Shown piece after piece: positions 34,512 through 41,879 of a stretch of DNA of 64,000 nt (positions are counted from its first letter, which is position 1; each line of letters opens with the position of its first letter). Location: contig NZ_LWID01000001.1 of assembly GCF_029783845.1 (NCBI RefSeq), forward strand, positions 992,001-1,056,000. Reading direction: 5' to 3'. The DNA comes from Volucribacter amazonae (GTDB lineage: Bacteria; Pseudomonadota; Gammaproteobacteria; Enterobacterales; Pasteurellaceae). The translations under genes and the position numbers were made by a program. Under the pieces are notes generated by a model that saw nothing but the letters and a program-made list of their open reading frames with translations, was not told the origin of the DNA and ran no database searches.

Positions 34512-34558
34512 AAGCCAAACTTTAATAGCTAAAAGCTATCATAAGTTTGGCTTTTTTA
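34512..34558 (+). terminator. Intrinsic terminator of the R-M operon
   Basis: AAGCCAAACTT...AATAGCT-AAA-AGCTAT...AAGTTTGGC is a long stem followed by TTTTTTA, 20 bases after the hsdM stop. It isolates the expressed operon from the silent cassette. Confidence 0.85.
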
Positions 34559-34568
34559 TAAGTATTTA

Positions 34569-34631
34569 GCGGAATTTTTCCTTACGCTGATGAAGGGTAA
34601 TAAGCTGATCAAGCTGGCTGAAAAAGTGGCC
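34569..34631 (-). repeat. hsdS terminal repeat E-B2 (inverted partner of E-C)
   Basis: Read on the minus strand these 63 bases match 36044-36106 on the plus strand at 61 positions. They encode GHFFSQLDQLITLHQRKEKFR. Together they bound the silent region as a long inverted repeat 1.4 kb apart. Confidence 0.85.
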
Positions 34632-35022
34632 GATTTTTTGTTGTTCAGCTAGTTGTGGTAATGAAATTATGTAATCTAATAAAGTTGGTAGTCGCAATGA
34701 ATCAACAGTCGCTTTTACTGTGTGTTTTAATGCGTGTTTTTTGAAATTAGTATTCATTTCATACAAAACAAACTTACCATTTACATTTGAATCTTTAAAG
34801 TTGCTTATTTTATATACTCTTTGGTGATAATCAAATTTCCCATCTATATAATGATATATATCTCCTAATCTCCCTTCTCCAGGAATTAAAATAGCTTCAC
34901 CATCAAAAATATATTGGTTACTTCTTTCAACTTTTTCAGATCTAACAAAAAATGGATAATTTCCATTTTCATCAGCATCTTGTAAATCACTAGAACCTGT
35001 TTTAATGTTTGATATTTCCCCC

Positions 35023-35044
35023 AACTTCCGCTGTTCCCAAGCGT
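35023..35044 (-). repeat. hsdS 5' repeat R2 (start of TRD B2)
   Basis: Read on the minus strand this is ACGCTTGGGAACAGCGGAAG plus TT, identical over 22 bases to R4 at 35628-35649 on the plus strand. Inversion between R2 and R4 would join TRD B1 to TRD C. Confidence 0.85.
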
Positions 35045-35137
35045 CAGTGAATTCTGGGAAGCGAATTTCAGGAAATTGGCTACCATTTTTAGGAAACATC
35101 TTTTGGAGTAAACTTTTTTTCAGTTTTTTGACGTTTT

Positions 35138-35206
35138 CTAACTTACGCTGATGAAGGGTAATAAGCTGATCGAGTTGGTTGAAAAAGTGGCCGATTTTTT
35201 GTTGTT
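35138..35206 (-). repeat. hsdS central repeat E-B1
   Basis: This is the inverted counterpart of E-A (32745-32797) and of the other central/terminal repeats. It encodes QQKIGHFFNQLDQLITLHQRKL. Recombination with E-A would join TRD A to TRD B2 and give a full-length HsdS. Confidence 0.75.
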
Positions 35207-35567
35207 CGATTTTATTGTCTGTATACCATATTTCTATATTTTTAAGGATTGAAAAATGTCTTTTATATCCTTGAGGCTCTGGCTTATAAAATTCTAATAA
35301 TGAAAACAGATAATCACGATCAAAATTAGATGCTCCTAAAATTTTAATACCATCGGTGGCTATAAAAAATTTTTCTAATGGCTTATATAAAGAAACTGTA
35401 TGATCTCCAAATAATATTACATTATTAAAGTTATCAAATGGCTTTCCATTAGCATATCCTAAAATTGGATTGTCTCCTTGTTGAATGATGATGTAATTAC
35501 CTTTTTCAATGGGATATGCCAAATATTGACGAAATGGATAGGTTTTTAATATATTCAAAAACTTACA

Positions 35568-35581
35568 CTGTTCCCAAGCGT
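35568..35581 (-). repeat. hsdS 5' repeat R3 (start of TRD B1)
   Basis: The minus-strand core ACGCTTGGGAACAG is the same as R1; after it the sequence diverges (TGTAAG rather than CGGAAG). R3 and R4 face each other across 46 bases, making a near-palindromic joint. Confidence 0.75.
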
Positions 35582-35627
35582 CAGTATTTTTTACGAAATA
35601 TAAATAATACAAATTAATAAAAAGCTA

Positions 35628-35649
35628 ACGCTTGGGAACAGCGGAAGTT
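35628..35649 (+). repeat. hsdS 5' repeat R4 (start of TRD C)
   Basis: The same 22 bases as R2 in opposite orientation. It lies 46 bases from R3, at the joint where the minus-strand and plus-strand silent pieces meet. Confidence 0.85.
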
Positions 35650-36043
35650 AGGGGATTTATTAAAATATGAGCAACCTAATAGCTATGTTGTTAAATCAAC
35701 AGACTATTCTAATAATTTTAGAATACCTGTTTTAACCGCTGGAAATAGTTTTGTTTTAGGATATACAAATGAAATTAGTGGTATAAAAGAAGCTAGCCCG
35801 AAAAAACCTGTTATCATTTTTGATGATTTTACAACCAATTCTCATTATGTTGACTTTCCTTTCAAAATTAAGAGTACAGCTATTAAACTACTGGAAGTAA
35901 CATCGCCAAAAGAAAACATTTATTTTATTTATCACATATTAAAGAATATAAAATATGTTCCTCAAAATCATGAACGGCATTGGATTTCAAAATTTTCTGA
36001 ATTCCATGTATATATTCCAATAGCAAGAGAACAAACCCAAATA

Positions 36044-36106
36044 GGCCACTTTTTCAGCCAACTCGATCAGCTTATTACCCTTCATCAGCGTAAGGAAAAA
36101 TTCCGC
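36044..36106 (+). repeat. hsdS terminal repeat E-C (inverted partner of E-B2)
   Basis: 63 bases, 61 identical to the complement of 34569-34631. It forms the right border of the silent hsdS region. Confidence 0.85.
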
Positions 36107-36305
36107 CAAAATTGCCCCAAAATCCCTAATTTATAATAGATTCTAGCTATCAATCATAGATTGTTAAAAAATAAAGAAACAAAGGATTAAATAATAGTCA
36201 GTTTAGGTAAATTATTCTAATCTAGCATTGGGCGTAACTATGCCTAAGGGTGCTTATAGGATTTATTATCTTTAAGTATTTTTTAATTTATCTGGAGAAT
36301 GTTTT

Positions 36306-37235
36306 ATGCAAACGAATATTCATACACAAGAATTATTTCATATTTATTATAAACGTTGGGTAAAAGTTTATAAGGAGGGGGCTATTCGTCCTGTTACAAT
36401 GGCAAAATATTTGATGACTCATAATTGGTTAATTAAACTTGCGCCTAAAATTCGATTATGTGATTTAACTCGCACAACCTATCAACAATTACTAAATGAT
36501 TATGCTTTACAGCACGAACGCCAAACCACAATGGATTTTCATCATCAGCTAAAAGGAGCAATTTTAGATGCTGTAGATGAGGGACTTATTACTCGAGATC
36601 CAACACGTAAAGCCATTATTAAGGGCAAAACACCAAAAGCCAAAAAACCTAAATACCTTAATCAGTTTGAACTCCATACCCTACTTAGTCATTTACAATT
36701 AGATCAACAACTTAACTGGGATTGGTTTATTATGTTGGTAGCAAAAACAGGTATAAGATTTTCCGAAGCCTTAGCGTTAACACCCAATGATTTTGATTTT
36801 TCTCGGCAAACCTTGTCTATTAGTAAAACTTGGGATTACAAAGGCGATGGTGGATTTTTACCCACCAAAAATCGTTCTTCGGTACGTAAAATTCAATTAG
36901 ACTGGCAAACCATTATTCAATTTTCTCAACTTATCAAAGCATTACCAGAAAATTCCCCTATTTTTGTAGGTAAACAAAAAATTTATAATTCAACAGTAAA
37001 TGATGTATTATTTCGCCATTGCAAACGAGCCAATTTACCCACTATTTCCTTACATGGTTTAAGGCATACTCACGCTTCTCTGTTATTATTTGCAGGAGTA
37101 TCTATTGCCAGCGTAGCAAGACGTTTAGGGCATTCAAGTATGACGACGACACAAAAGACCTATTTACACATCATTCAAGAATTAGAAAATCGTGATGTGG
37201 ATTTAGTGATGCGCTCATTAGCAGGATTAAGCTAA
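36306..37235 (+). CDS. Tyrosine recombinase / integrase, probable hsdS invertase
   Basis: The protein has 309 residues. A phage-type N-terminal SAM-like core-binding domain (about 1-100) precedes the catalytic domain, in which all expected residues are present: Arg151 (TGIRFSEAL), a Lys near 188, His250 and Arg253 (LHGLRHTHAS), His276 (LGHSSMTTTQ) and nucleophile Tyr286 (KTYLHI). No phage or conjugation genes are adjacent. It lies 170 bases after the silent hsdS pieces, which suggests it inverts them, as the CreX-type recombinases of streptococcal hsdS loci do. An ordinary island integrase remains possible. Confidence 0.85.
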   Translation: MQTNIHTQELFHIYYKRWVKVYKEGAIRPVTMAKYLMTHNWLIKLAPKIRLCDLTRTTYQQLLNDYALQHERQTTMDFHHQLKGAILDAVDEGLITRDPTRKAIIKGKTPKAKKPKYLNQFELHTLLSHLQLDQQLNWDWFIMLVAKTGIRFSEALALTPNDFDFSRQTLSISKTWDYKGDGGFLPTKNRSSVRKIQLDWQTIIQFSQLIKALPENSPIFVGKQKIYNSTVNDVLFRHCKRANLPTISLHGLRHTHASLLLFAGVSIASVARRLGHSSMTTTQKTYLHIIQELENRDVDLVMRSLAGLS

Positions 37236-37237
37236 TG

Positions 37238-37268
37238 AAAAAACCTGACAATATTGCTTGTCAGGTTC
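37238..37268 (-). terminator. Terminator between recombinase and tmaR
   Basis: AACCTGACAA-TATTGC-TTGTCAGGTT is a perfect 10-bp stem. On the minus strand it is followed by TTTT, making it a good terminator for tmaR; it may also serve the convergent recombinase gene. Confidence 0.8.
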
Positions 37269-37280
37269 ATATTTTAGTGA

Positions 37281-37619
37281 TTACTTATTTTTTGCCAACT
37301 GCTCATGCAATTTATGGCGTTCTTTCATTTTATTGGAAATTTCACGGCGTTGTTTAGAAAGTTCTGCATTACGAATCATATAATCATCAACGCGGGTTTC
37401 GTAATCATCGTGCATATTAGAGATAATGGCTCTAACATCATCAATACTCATATCATCAGTAATATATTGATTAAGATTATCTAGTAATAATACACGTTTT
37501 TGATTATCACGGATTTTGCGATCATTATCAGCAATATCTCTTTTTAGTTTGTTTTTTAAACGGTACATACGCACATACTCTAAGACATCTTGAAAAGATT
37601 GTTTGTTTAGATTTTCCAT
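37281..37619 (-). CDS. tmaR: PTS system regulator TmaR (YeeX, DUF496)
   Basis: The protein has 112 residues and is coiled-coil rich. The blocks SFQDVLEYVRMYRLKNKL, KKIRDNQKRVLLLDN-like DRKIRDNQKRVLLLDNLNQY, and RVDDYMIRNAELSKQRREIS match E. coli YeeX. TmaR is known to hold PTS enzyme I at the cell poles. It is a single gene with its own terminator. It marks the return to core chromosome after the restriction island. Confidence 0.92.
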   Translation of the reverse strand: MENLNKQSFQDVLEYVRMYRLKNKLKRDIADNDRKIRDNQKRVLLLDNLNQYITDDMSIDDVRAIISNMHDDYETRVDDYMIRNAELSKQRREISNKMKERHKLHEQLAKNK

Positions 37620-37713
37620 AGTTGTTATCTCAAATTAAGTTAATACTTGGGTTAATGTAACTGGTTTTGTTGCTTTCGTCAAAATTTTCCTATAAAGCAA
37701 TTTTGTTATTGTA

Positions 37714-39891
37714 TTAGATTTTTTCTAATTTGGCTAAAGAAGCAATGAGCCATTTTACCCCTTGATTTTGAAAAGCAATTTGTAAACGTGTGTTATTCTC
37801 TGCTCCCTCTACATTGACAATAGTGCCAATACCAAATTTTTCATGTTTTATTTTTTGCCCCATTTTCCAAGGATTATCCTGAGTTAAGCTCGTCACACTG
37901 GTGGCTTGGGGCTCATTTGCAGAATGAAATGCACGTGTTACTGTGCCACGCAAGCGAATTTCTTGGATACAGTTTTGCGGTAATTCGCTAATAAAACGAG
38001 AGGGAATATGGCGTTCCTCTTGCCCATATTGGCGACGACTTTCCGCATAGCTAATGGTTAGATTTTGTTTCGCTCTGGTAATCCCTACATAGGCTAAACG
38101 GCGTTCTTCTTCCAAGCGTCCATTTTCCATTAAGGACATTTTACTTGGGAAAATGCCCTCTTCTACACCAACCATAAATACTCGTGGGAATTCTAATCCC
38201 TTGGCTGAGTGTAACGTCATCATTTCTACACAAGCCTGATAAGGATTAGCTTGCATTTCGCCCGCCTCTAAAGAAGCGTGTGTTAAAAAGGCAGTAAGAT
38301 CGGACATTTCTTCAGCATCATCAGGTTTAATAAAACTTCTTGCTGCCGATACCAATTCCTGTAAGTTTTCGATCCGCACTTCGCCTTTTTCGCCTTTTTC
38401 TTGTTGATACATCGCATATAAACCAGAATTTTTGATCACAAAATCTGTTTGGGCAAATAATGGCATTGCTTCGCTATCTTGCTGTAATGAATTAATTAAT
38501 TCTACAAAGCGTAATAATGCTGTTGCTGTGCGTGCAGGTAATTTATTTTCTTGAATTGCCACTTGGGTGGCTTGCCAAAGGGTAATTTGTCGATCTCGTG
38601 TTAGGTTACGCAAAATATCTAAGGTGCGTTCGCCAATCCCTCGAGTTGGGGTATTAATAATGCGTTCAAACGCCGCATCATCTTGACGGTTTGCCATTAA
38701 ACGTAAATAGGCAAGTGCGTCCTTAATTTCTTGTCGTTCAAAAAATCGCATACCCCCATAGATCCGATAAGGGATATTAGCTCGCAATAAGGCTTCTTCT
38801 AATACCCGAGATTGACTATTACTACGGTATAAAATCGCACAATCCTCTAATTTTCCACCGTCCTCTAGCCATATTTTAATCTGTGAAGCGACAAATAAGG
38901 CTTCATCAAGTTCATTGAAAGCCGCATAAATCCCCACAGGCTCGCCATCGCCCCCCTGTGTCCAAAGATTTTTACCTAAACGGTTTTGATTATTGGCAAT
39001 TAATTGGTTAGCACTATTAAGAATATTATTGGTAGAACGATAATTTTGCTCTAAACGAATGGTGGTTACTTGAGGGTAATCTCGTGAAAAGCGTTGAATA
39101 TTCTCAATTTTTGCCCCTCGCCAACCATAAATAGATTGATCATCATCGCCAACAATCATAATTCGCCCTGTTTTCCCTACTAATAGGCGAATCCAATCAT
39201 ATTGGATTTTGTTGGTATCTTGGAACTCATCGATCAAAATATGTTGGAAACGTTGCTGATAACGTTCAAGAATAAGCGGTTTTTTCTGCCATAATTCATA
39301 GCTACGCAATAATAGTTCGGCGAAATCAAGTAATCCTGCTCGATCACAAGCGTCTTGGTAAATTTGGTAAAGCCTTACCCATTCACGTTCTTTTGGATTT
39401 TCTTGTAAATCAATATGACAAGGACGTAATCCCTCGTCTTTTCGGCTATTGATATACCACACCACTTGTTTAGGCGGGAAAGCATTTTCATCAAGTTGAT
39501 GAAGTTTAATTAAGCGTTTGATCAAGCGTAATTGATCTTCGCTATCCATAATCTGGAAATCTTGCGGTAAACCTGCATCAAGATGATGTGCCCGTAATAA
39601 ACGATTTGCAATGCTATGGAAAGTCCCTACCCACATACCCAACAAGGGCTGATTAGCTAGCGTTGCTTTAATACGATGCCGCATTTCATTTGCCGCTTTA
39701 TTGGTAAAGGTTACCGCCATAATTTGGCTTTCAGGAATATTTTCAACCCCAATTAACCAAGCAATACGATGGGTTAATACCCTCGTTTTGCCACTGCCTG
39801 CTCCCGCTAAGACCAAATAATTGCCTAGCGGCGCTGCCACTGCCTCACGTTGTTTATCATTTAAACCATCAAGTAATTCTGCAAAATCCAT
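37714..39891 (-). CDS. uvrD: DNA helicase II
   Basis: This superfamily 1 3'-5' helicase acts in nucleotide excision and mismatch repair. It has 725 residues from the ATG at 39891. The Walker A motif is AGAGSGKTR at about 29-37, with VDEFQDTN-type Walker B (LIDEFQDTNKIQYDW), GDDDQSIYGWRGA and QNYRSTNNIL. The start is chosen because MDFAELLDGLNDKQREA aligns with E. coli UvrD; an upstream in-frame start (39903) lies inside the LexA box. It lies downstream of a perfect SOS box. Confidence 0.97.
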   Translation of the reverse strand: MDFAELLDGLNDKQREAVAAPLGNYLVLAGAGSGKTRVLTHRIAWLIGVENIPESQIMAVTFTNKAANEMRHRIKATLANQPLLGMWVGTFHSIANRLLRAHHLDAGLPQDFQIMDSEDQLRLIKRLIKLHQLDENAFPPKQVVWYINSRKDEGLRPCHIDLQENPKEREWVRLYQIYQDACDRAGLLDFAELLLRSYELWQKKPLILERYQQRFQHILIDEFQDTNKIQYDWIRLLVGKTGRIMIVGDDDQSIYGWRGAKIENIQRFSRDYPQVTTIRLEQNYRSTNNILNSANQLIANNQNRLGKNLWTQGGDGEPVGIYAAFNELDEALFVASQIKIWLEDGGKLEDCAILYRSNSQSRVLEEALLRANIPYRIYGGMRFFERQEIKDALAYLRLMANRQDDAAFERIINTPTRGIGERTLDILRNLTRDRQITLWQATQVAIQENKLPARTATALLRFVELINSLQQDSEAMPLFAQTDFVIKNSGLYAMYQQEKGEKGEVRIENLQELVSAARSFIKPDDAEEMSDLTAFLTHASLEAGEMQANPYQACVEMMTLHSAKGLEFPRVFMVGVEEGIFPSKMSLMENGRLEEERRLAYVGITRAKQNLTISYAESRRQYGQEERHIPSRFISELPQNCIQEIRLRGTVTRAFHSANEPQATSVTSLTQDNPWKMGQKIKHEKFGIGTIVNVEGAENNTRLQIAFQNQGVKWLIASLAKLEKI

Positions 39892-39902
39892 ACTCGCTAC
39901 CA

Positions 39903-39918
39903 CTGTTTTTTTATACAG
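39903..39918. promoter_or_regulatory. LexA operator (SOS box) of uvrD
   Basis: CTGT-TTTTTTAT-ACAG matches the LexA consensus at all fixed positions and lies 11 bases before the uvrD start. uvrD is SOS-inducible in E. coli. Confidence 0.88.
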
Positions 39919-40000
39919 AGAAATTATAGCAATATTTTGGCATTAAGAAATCTTTTTCTGCAAAATAAGGCAAAAAGTGCGGTCTATTTTGGCAAAATTT

Positions 40001-40465
40001 TTATCTTAAGGCTTTTAGAACAGGGGCTGGCACTAATTGACTAATATCGCCACCATGCAATTTTATTTCTCGGATCATTGTTGAGGAAACATACGACCAC
40101 CTATCTGAGGGGGGGAAAAAAAGGCTTTCTACGCCTTGAGTTAATAAGCGATTTAAGTGAGAAAGTTGCAATTCATATTCAAAATCCGCTACCCCTCTTA
40201 CACCTCGAATAATGGCTTTAATCTGGCGTTGCTTAATTAGCTCGGCTAATAAGCCTGAAAAACCTTCTACACTAACATTAGGCAAATGTGCTACCGATTG
40301 TTTAACCAATTCAACACGTTGTGCTAATTCAAACATAGGGCGTTTACTCGGGCTTGCTGCCACCGCAACAAATACTTGAGGAAACAATGCCGCACTACGC
40401 TCAATAATATCTAAATGTCCATTGGTAATAGGATCAAATGTTCCCGGATAAATTACGCTTGTCAT
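40001..40465 (-). CDS. coaD: Phosphopantetheine adenylyltransferase
   Basis: This enzyme performs the fourth step of coenzyme A synthesis. It has 154 residues. The nucleotidyltransferase motif YPGTFDPITNGHLDII includes the TxGH pair, and the C-terminal WSYVSSTMIREI block binds ATP. It starts 4 bases after the waaA stop, so it is translated with it. The waaA-coaD pair is widespread. It is convergent to nothing; uvrD follows on the same strand with an uptake word in the gap (39975-39983). Confidence 0.96.
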   Translation of the reverse strand: MTSVIYPGTFDPITNGHLDIIERSAALFPQVFVAVAASPSKRPMFELAQRVELVKQSVAHLPNVSVEGFSGLLAELIKQRQIKAIIRGVRGVADFEYELQLSHLNRLLTQGVESLFFPPSDRWSYVSSTMIREIKLHGGDISQLVPAPVLKALR

Positions 40466-40469
40466 GCTG

Positions 40470-41744
40470 TTATCGCTCTAAATAAGGTTGTAAAAGTTGT
40501 AATAAACGGTCTAATGCCCCTCGGTTTTCCATTAAAACCTTAAAACCAGCTTCGCCATATTGGCGGCGTTTTTCCGCCGAATTTAGCAAAATATCCACCG
40601 CACTTTTGAAAGATTGCACATCAGATTTTACCTTCAGCACGCCTTGCTCCTTTGATAATTGCTCAAAGATTTCTGGAAAATTAAAGGTATATTGCCCACT
40701 AATAATCGGGCATTTAAAAGCAAGAGGTTCTAGCGGATTATGTCCACCATGTTTCACTAAACTGCCACCAACAAATGCCACATCCGCTAGTCCATATAAC
40801 AACATTAGTTCGCCCATGGTATCGCCTAACACCACTTGTATTTTGGCATTTGGTAAGATATTTTTGCTACGGCGACAATAATTAAATCCCATTTTTTCAA
40901 CCAATTCCGCAACCACATTAAAACGCTCAGGGTGGCGTGGCACAAGGATTAAGAGTAAATCAGGATATTGCGTTAATAATTGTTGATGAGCTTGCAAAAT
41001 GATTTCATCTTCTCCGTCATGGGTACTTCCTGCCACCCAAACCAGCCTATCGCCCCATAAGGTTTTTAAACCATTAATTTTATCCTGTAAATGAGGAGAA
41101 ATTGTTAAATCATACTTGATATTGCCCGTTAATTTTAATCGCTGATCGGGATAACCAAGTTGTAAATAACGTTCGCCACTGATGCGATCTTGGGCAGCAA
41201 TTAACTCAATATCCTTTAAAATATTTTGAAAACGTGTTTTTACCCAACCATAACGTTTAGCTGAACGCGGCGACAAACGGGCATTAGCAATCATAAAAGG
41301 AATATGGCGTTGCCGTAATTGACGAATTAAATTCGGCCAAATTTCCGTTTCAATCACAATGCAAAGTTTAGGTTGCACAAAATCAATAAAACGTTTAATC
41401 ACGAACGGAAGATCGTAAGGCAAATAAATATGTTTAACCTGCTGCCCAAAAGCAGACATCACCCGATCCGAACCTGTTGGAGTAACGGTAGTAAAGGTAA
41501 TGGCAAGATCAGGATATTGTTGTTGTATGCGTTTTACCAATGGTGTGGCTGCAATAACTTCCCCCACAGAAGCCGCATGGATAATAATGCCCTCTGGTTT
41601 TGGAGGTTGAATGTGATGATAACAACCATAGCGTTCGCCAAGGCGTTGACGATATTTCGGCGATTTTAAACTGCGAATCAGCATAAAAAATATAATGATT
41701 GGCTGAATACAGTACATTAATAGAGTATATAAAAAACGTAACAT
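40470..41744 (-). CDS. waaA: 3-deoxy-D-manno-octulosonic acid (Kdo) transferase
   Basis: This enzyme adds Kdo to lipid A precursor in lipooligosaccharide synthesis, at the inner membrane. It has 424 residues with an N-terminal membrane anchor. The GT30 motif ASVGEVIAATPLVKRI holds the catalytic Glu; VWVAGSTHDGEDEIIL and GGHNPLEPLAFKCPII are further family blocks. In Haemophilus the enzyme is monofunctional, adding one Kdo. Divergent from the glycosyltransferase gene at 41880. An uptake word lies at 40597. Confidence 0.95.
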   Translation of the reverse strand: MLRFLYTLLMYCIQPIIIFFMLIRSLKSPKYRQRLGERYGCYHHIQPPKPEGIIIHAASVGEVIAATPLVKRIQQQYPDLAITFTTVTPTGSDRVMSAFGQQVKHIYLPYDLPFVIKRFIDFVQPKLCIVIETEIWPNLIRQLRQRHIPFMIANARLSPRSAKRYGWVKTRFQNILKDIELIAAQDRISGERYLQLGYPDQRLKLTGNIKYDLTISPHLQDKINGLKTLWGDRLVWVAGSTHDGEDEIILQAHQQLLTQYPDLLLILVPRHPERFNVVAELVEKMGFNYCRRSKNILPNAKIQVVLGDTMGELMLLYGLADVAFVGGSLVKHGGHNPLEPLAFKCPIISGQYTFNFPEIFEQLSKEQGVLKVKSDVQSFKSAVDILLNSAEKRRQYGEAGFKVLMENRGALDRLLQLLQPYLER

Positions 41745-41879
41745 AAGTTTTTGTTATTTTTCTTGTTTAAATTTGTTTTTAGTAAACTTTGCTCTTAGTA
41801 AACATAGGTGAGAGCGATTTTATATGCTAAAATTTCGCAATAGTATAATCTTTCATGCAACAGACTTAAAGGATAAATT

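Larger units (their letters stand above)
34566..35612 (-). pseudogene. Silent hsdS cassette with two TRDs (B1+B2), lacking a start
   Basis: The open frame of about 348 codons on the minus strand holds two specificity domains. B1 runs from 35592 to about 35210, then the central repeat and linker KKSLLQKMFPKNGSQFPEIR; B2 follows to the end KEKFR. The normal N-terminus (KVPKLRFPGFN) is absent; upstream of DAWEQ there are only a TTG codon, no ribosome site and no promoter that I can see. B1 has an N-terminal-type end (KLENVKKLKK) and B2 a C-terminal-type end. It is probably a store for recombination, not an expressed gene. Confidence 0.8.
35621..36136 (+). pseudogene. Silent hsdS fragment with one TRD (C), lacking a start
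   Basis: An open frame runs from an upstream stop at 35618-35620 to TAA at 36134-36136 (171 codons) with no plausible start codon or ribosome site. It begins NAWEQRKLGDLLKYEQPNSY, contains one specificity domain (for example VLTAGNSFVLGYTNE and HYVDFPFKIKSTAIKLLE), and ends QIGHFFSQLDQLITLHQRK followed by EKFRQNCPKIPNL. Its end matches that of TRD B2, so it is a C-terminal-type half. Very A/T-rich. It is probably a recombination donor, adjacent to the recombinase. Confidence 0.8.

Noticed and set aside
35621..36136. An expressed third specificity gene
   Set aside because: It opens right after a stop codon, has no start codon, no ribosome site and no promoter that I can see; the operon terminator lies upstream.
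36306..37235. Prophage or integrative element carried by the tyrosine recombinase
   Set aside because: No phage structural, conjugation or replication genes and no direct repeat suggesting att sites were seen around 27.2-37.3 kb. A role in hsdS inversion is the simpler reading, though an island integrase is not excluded.
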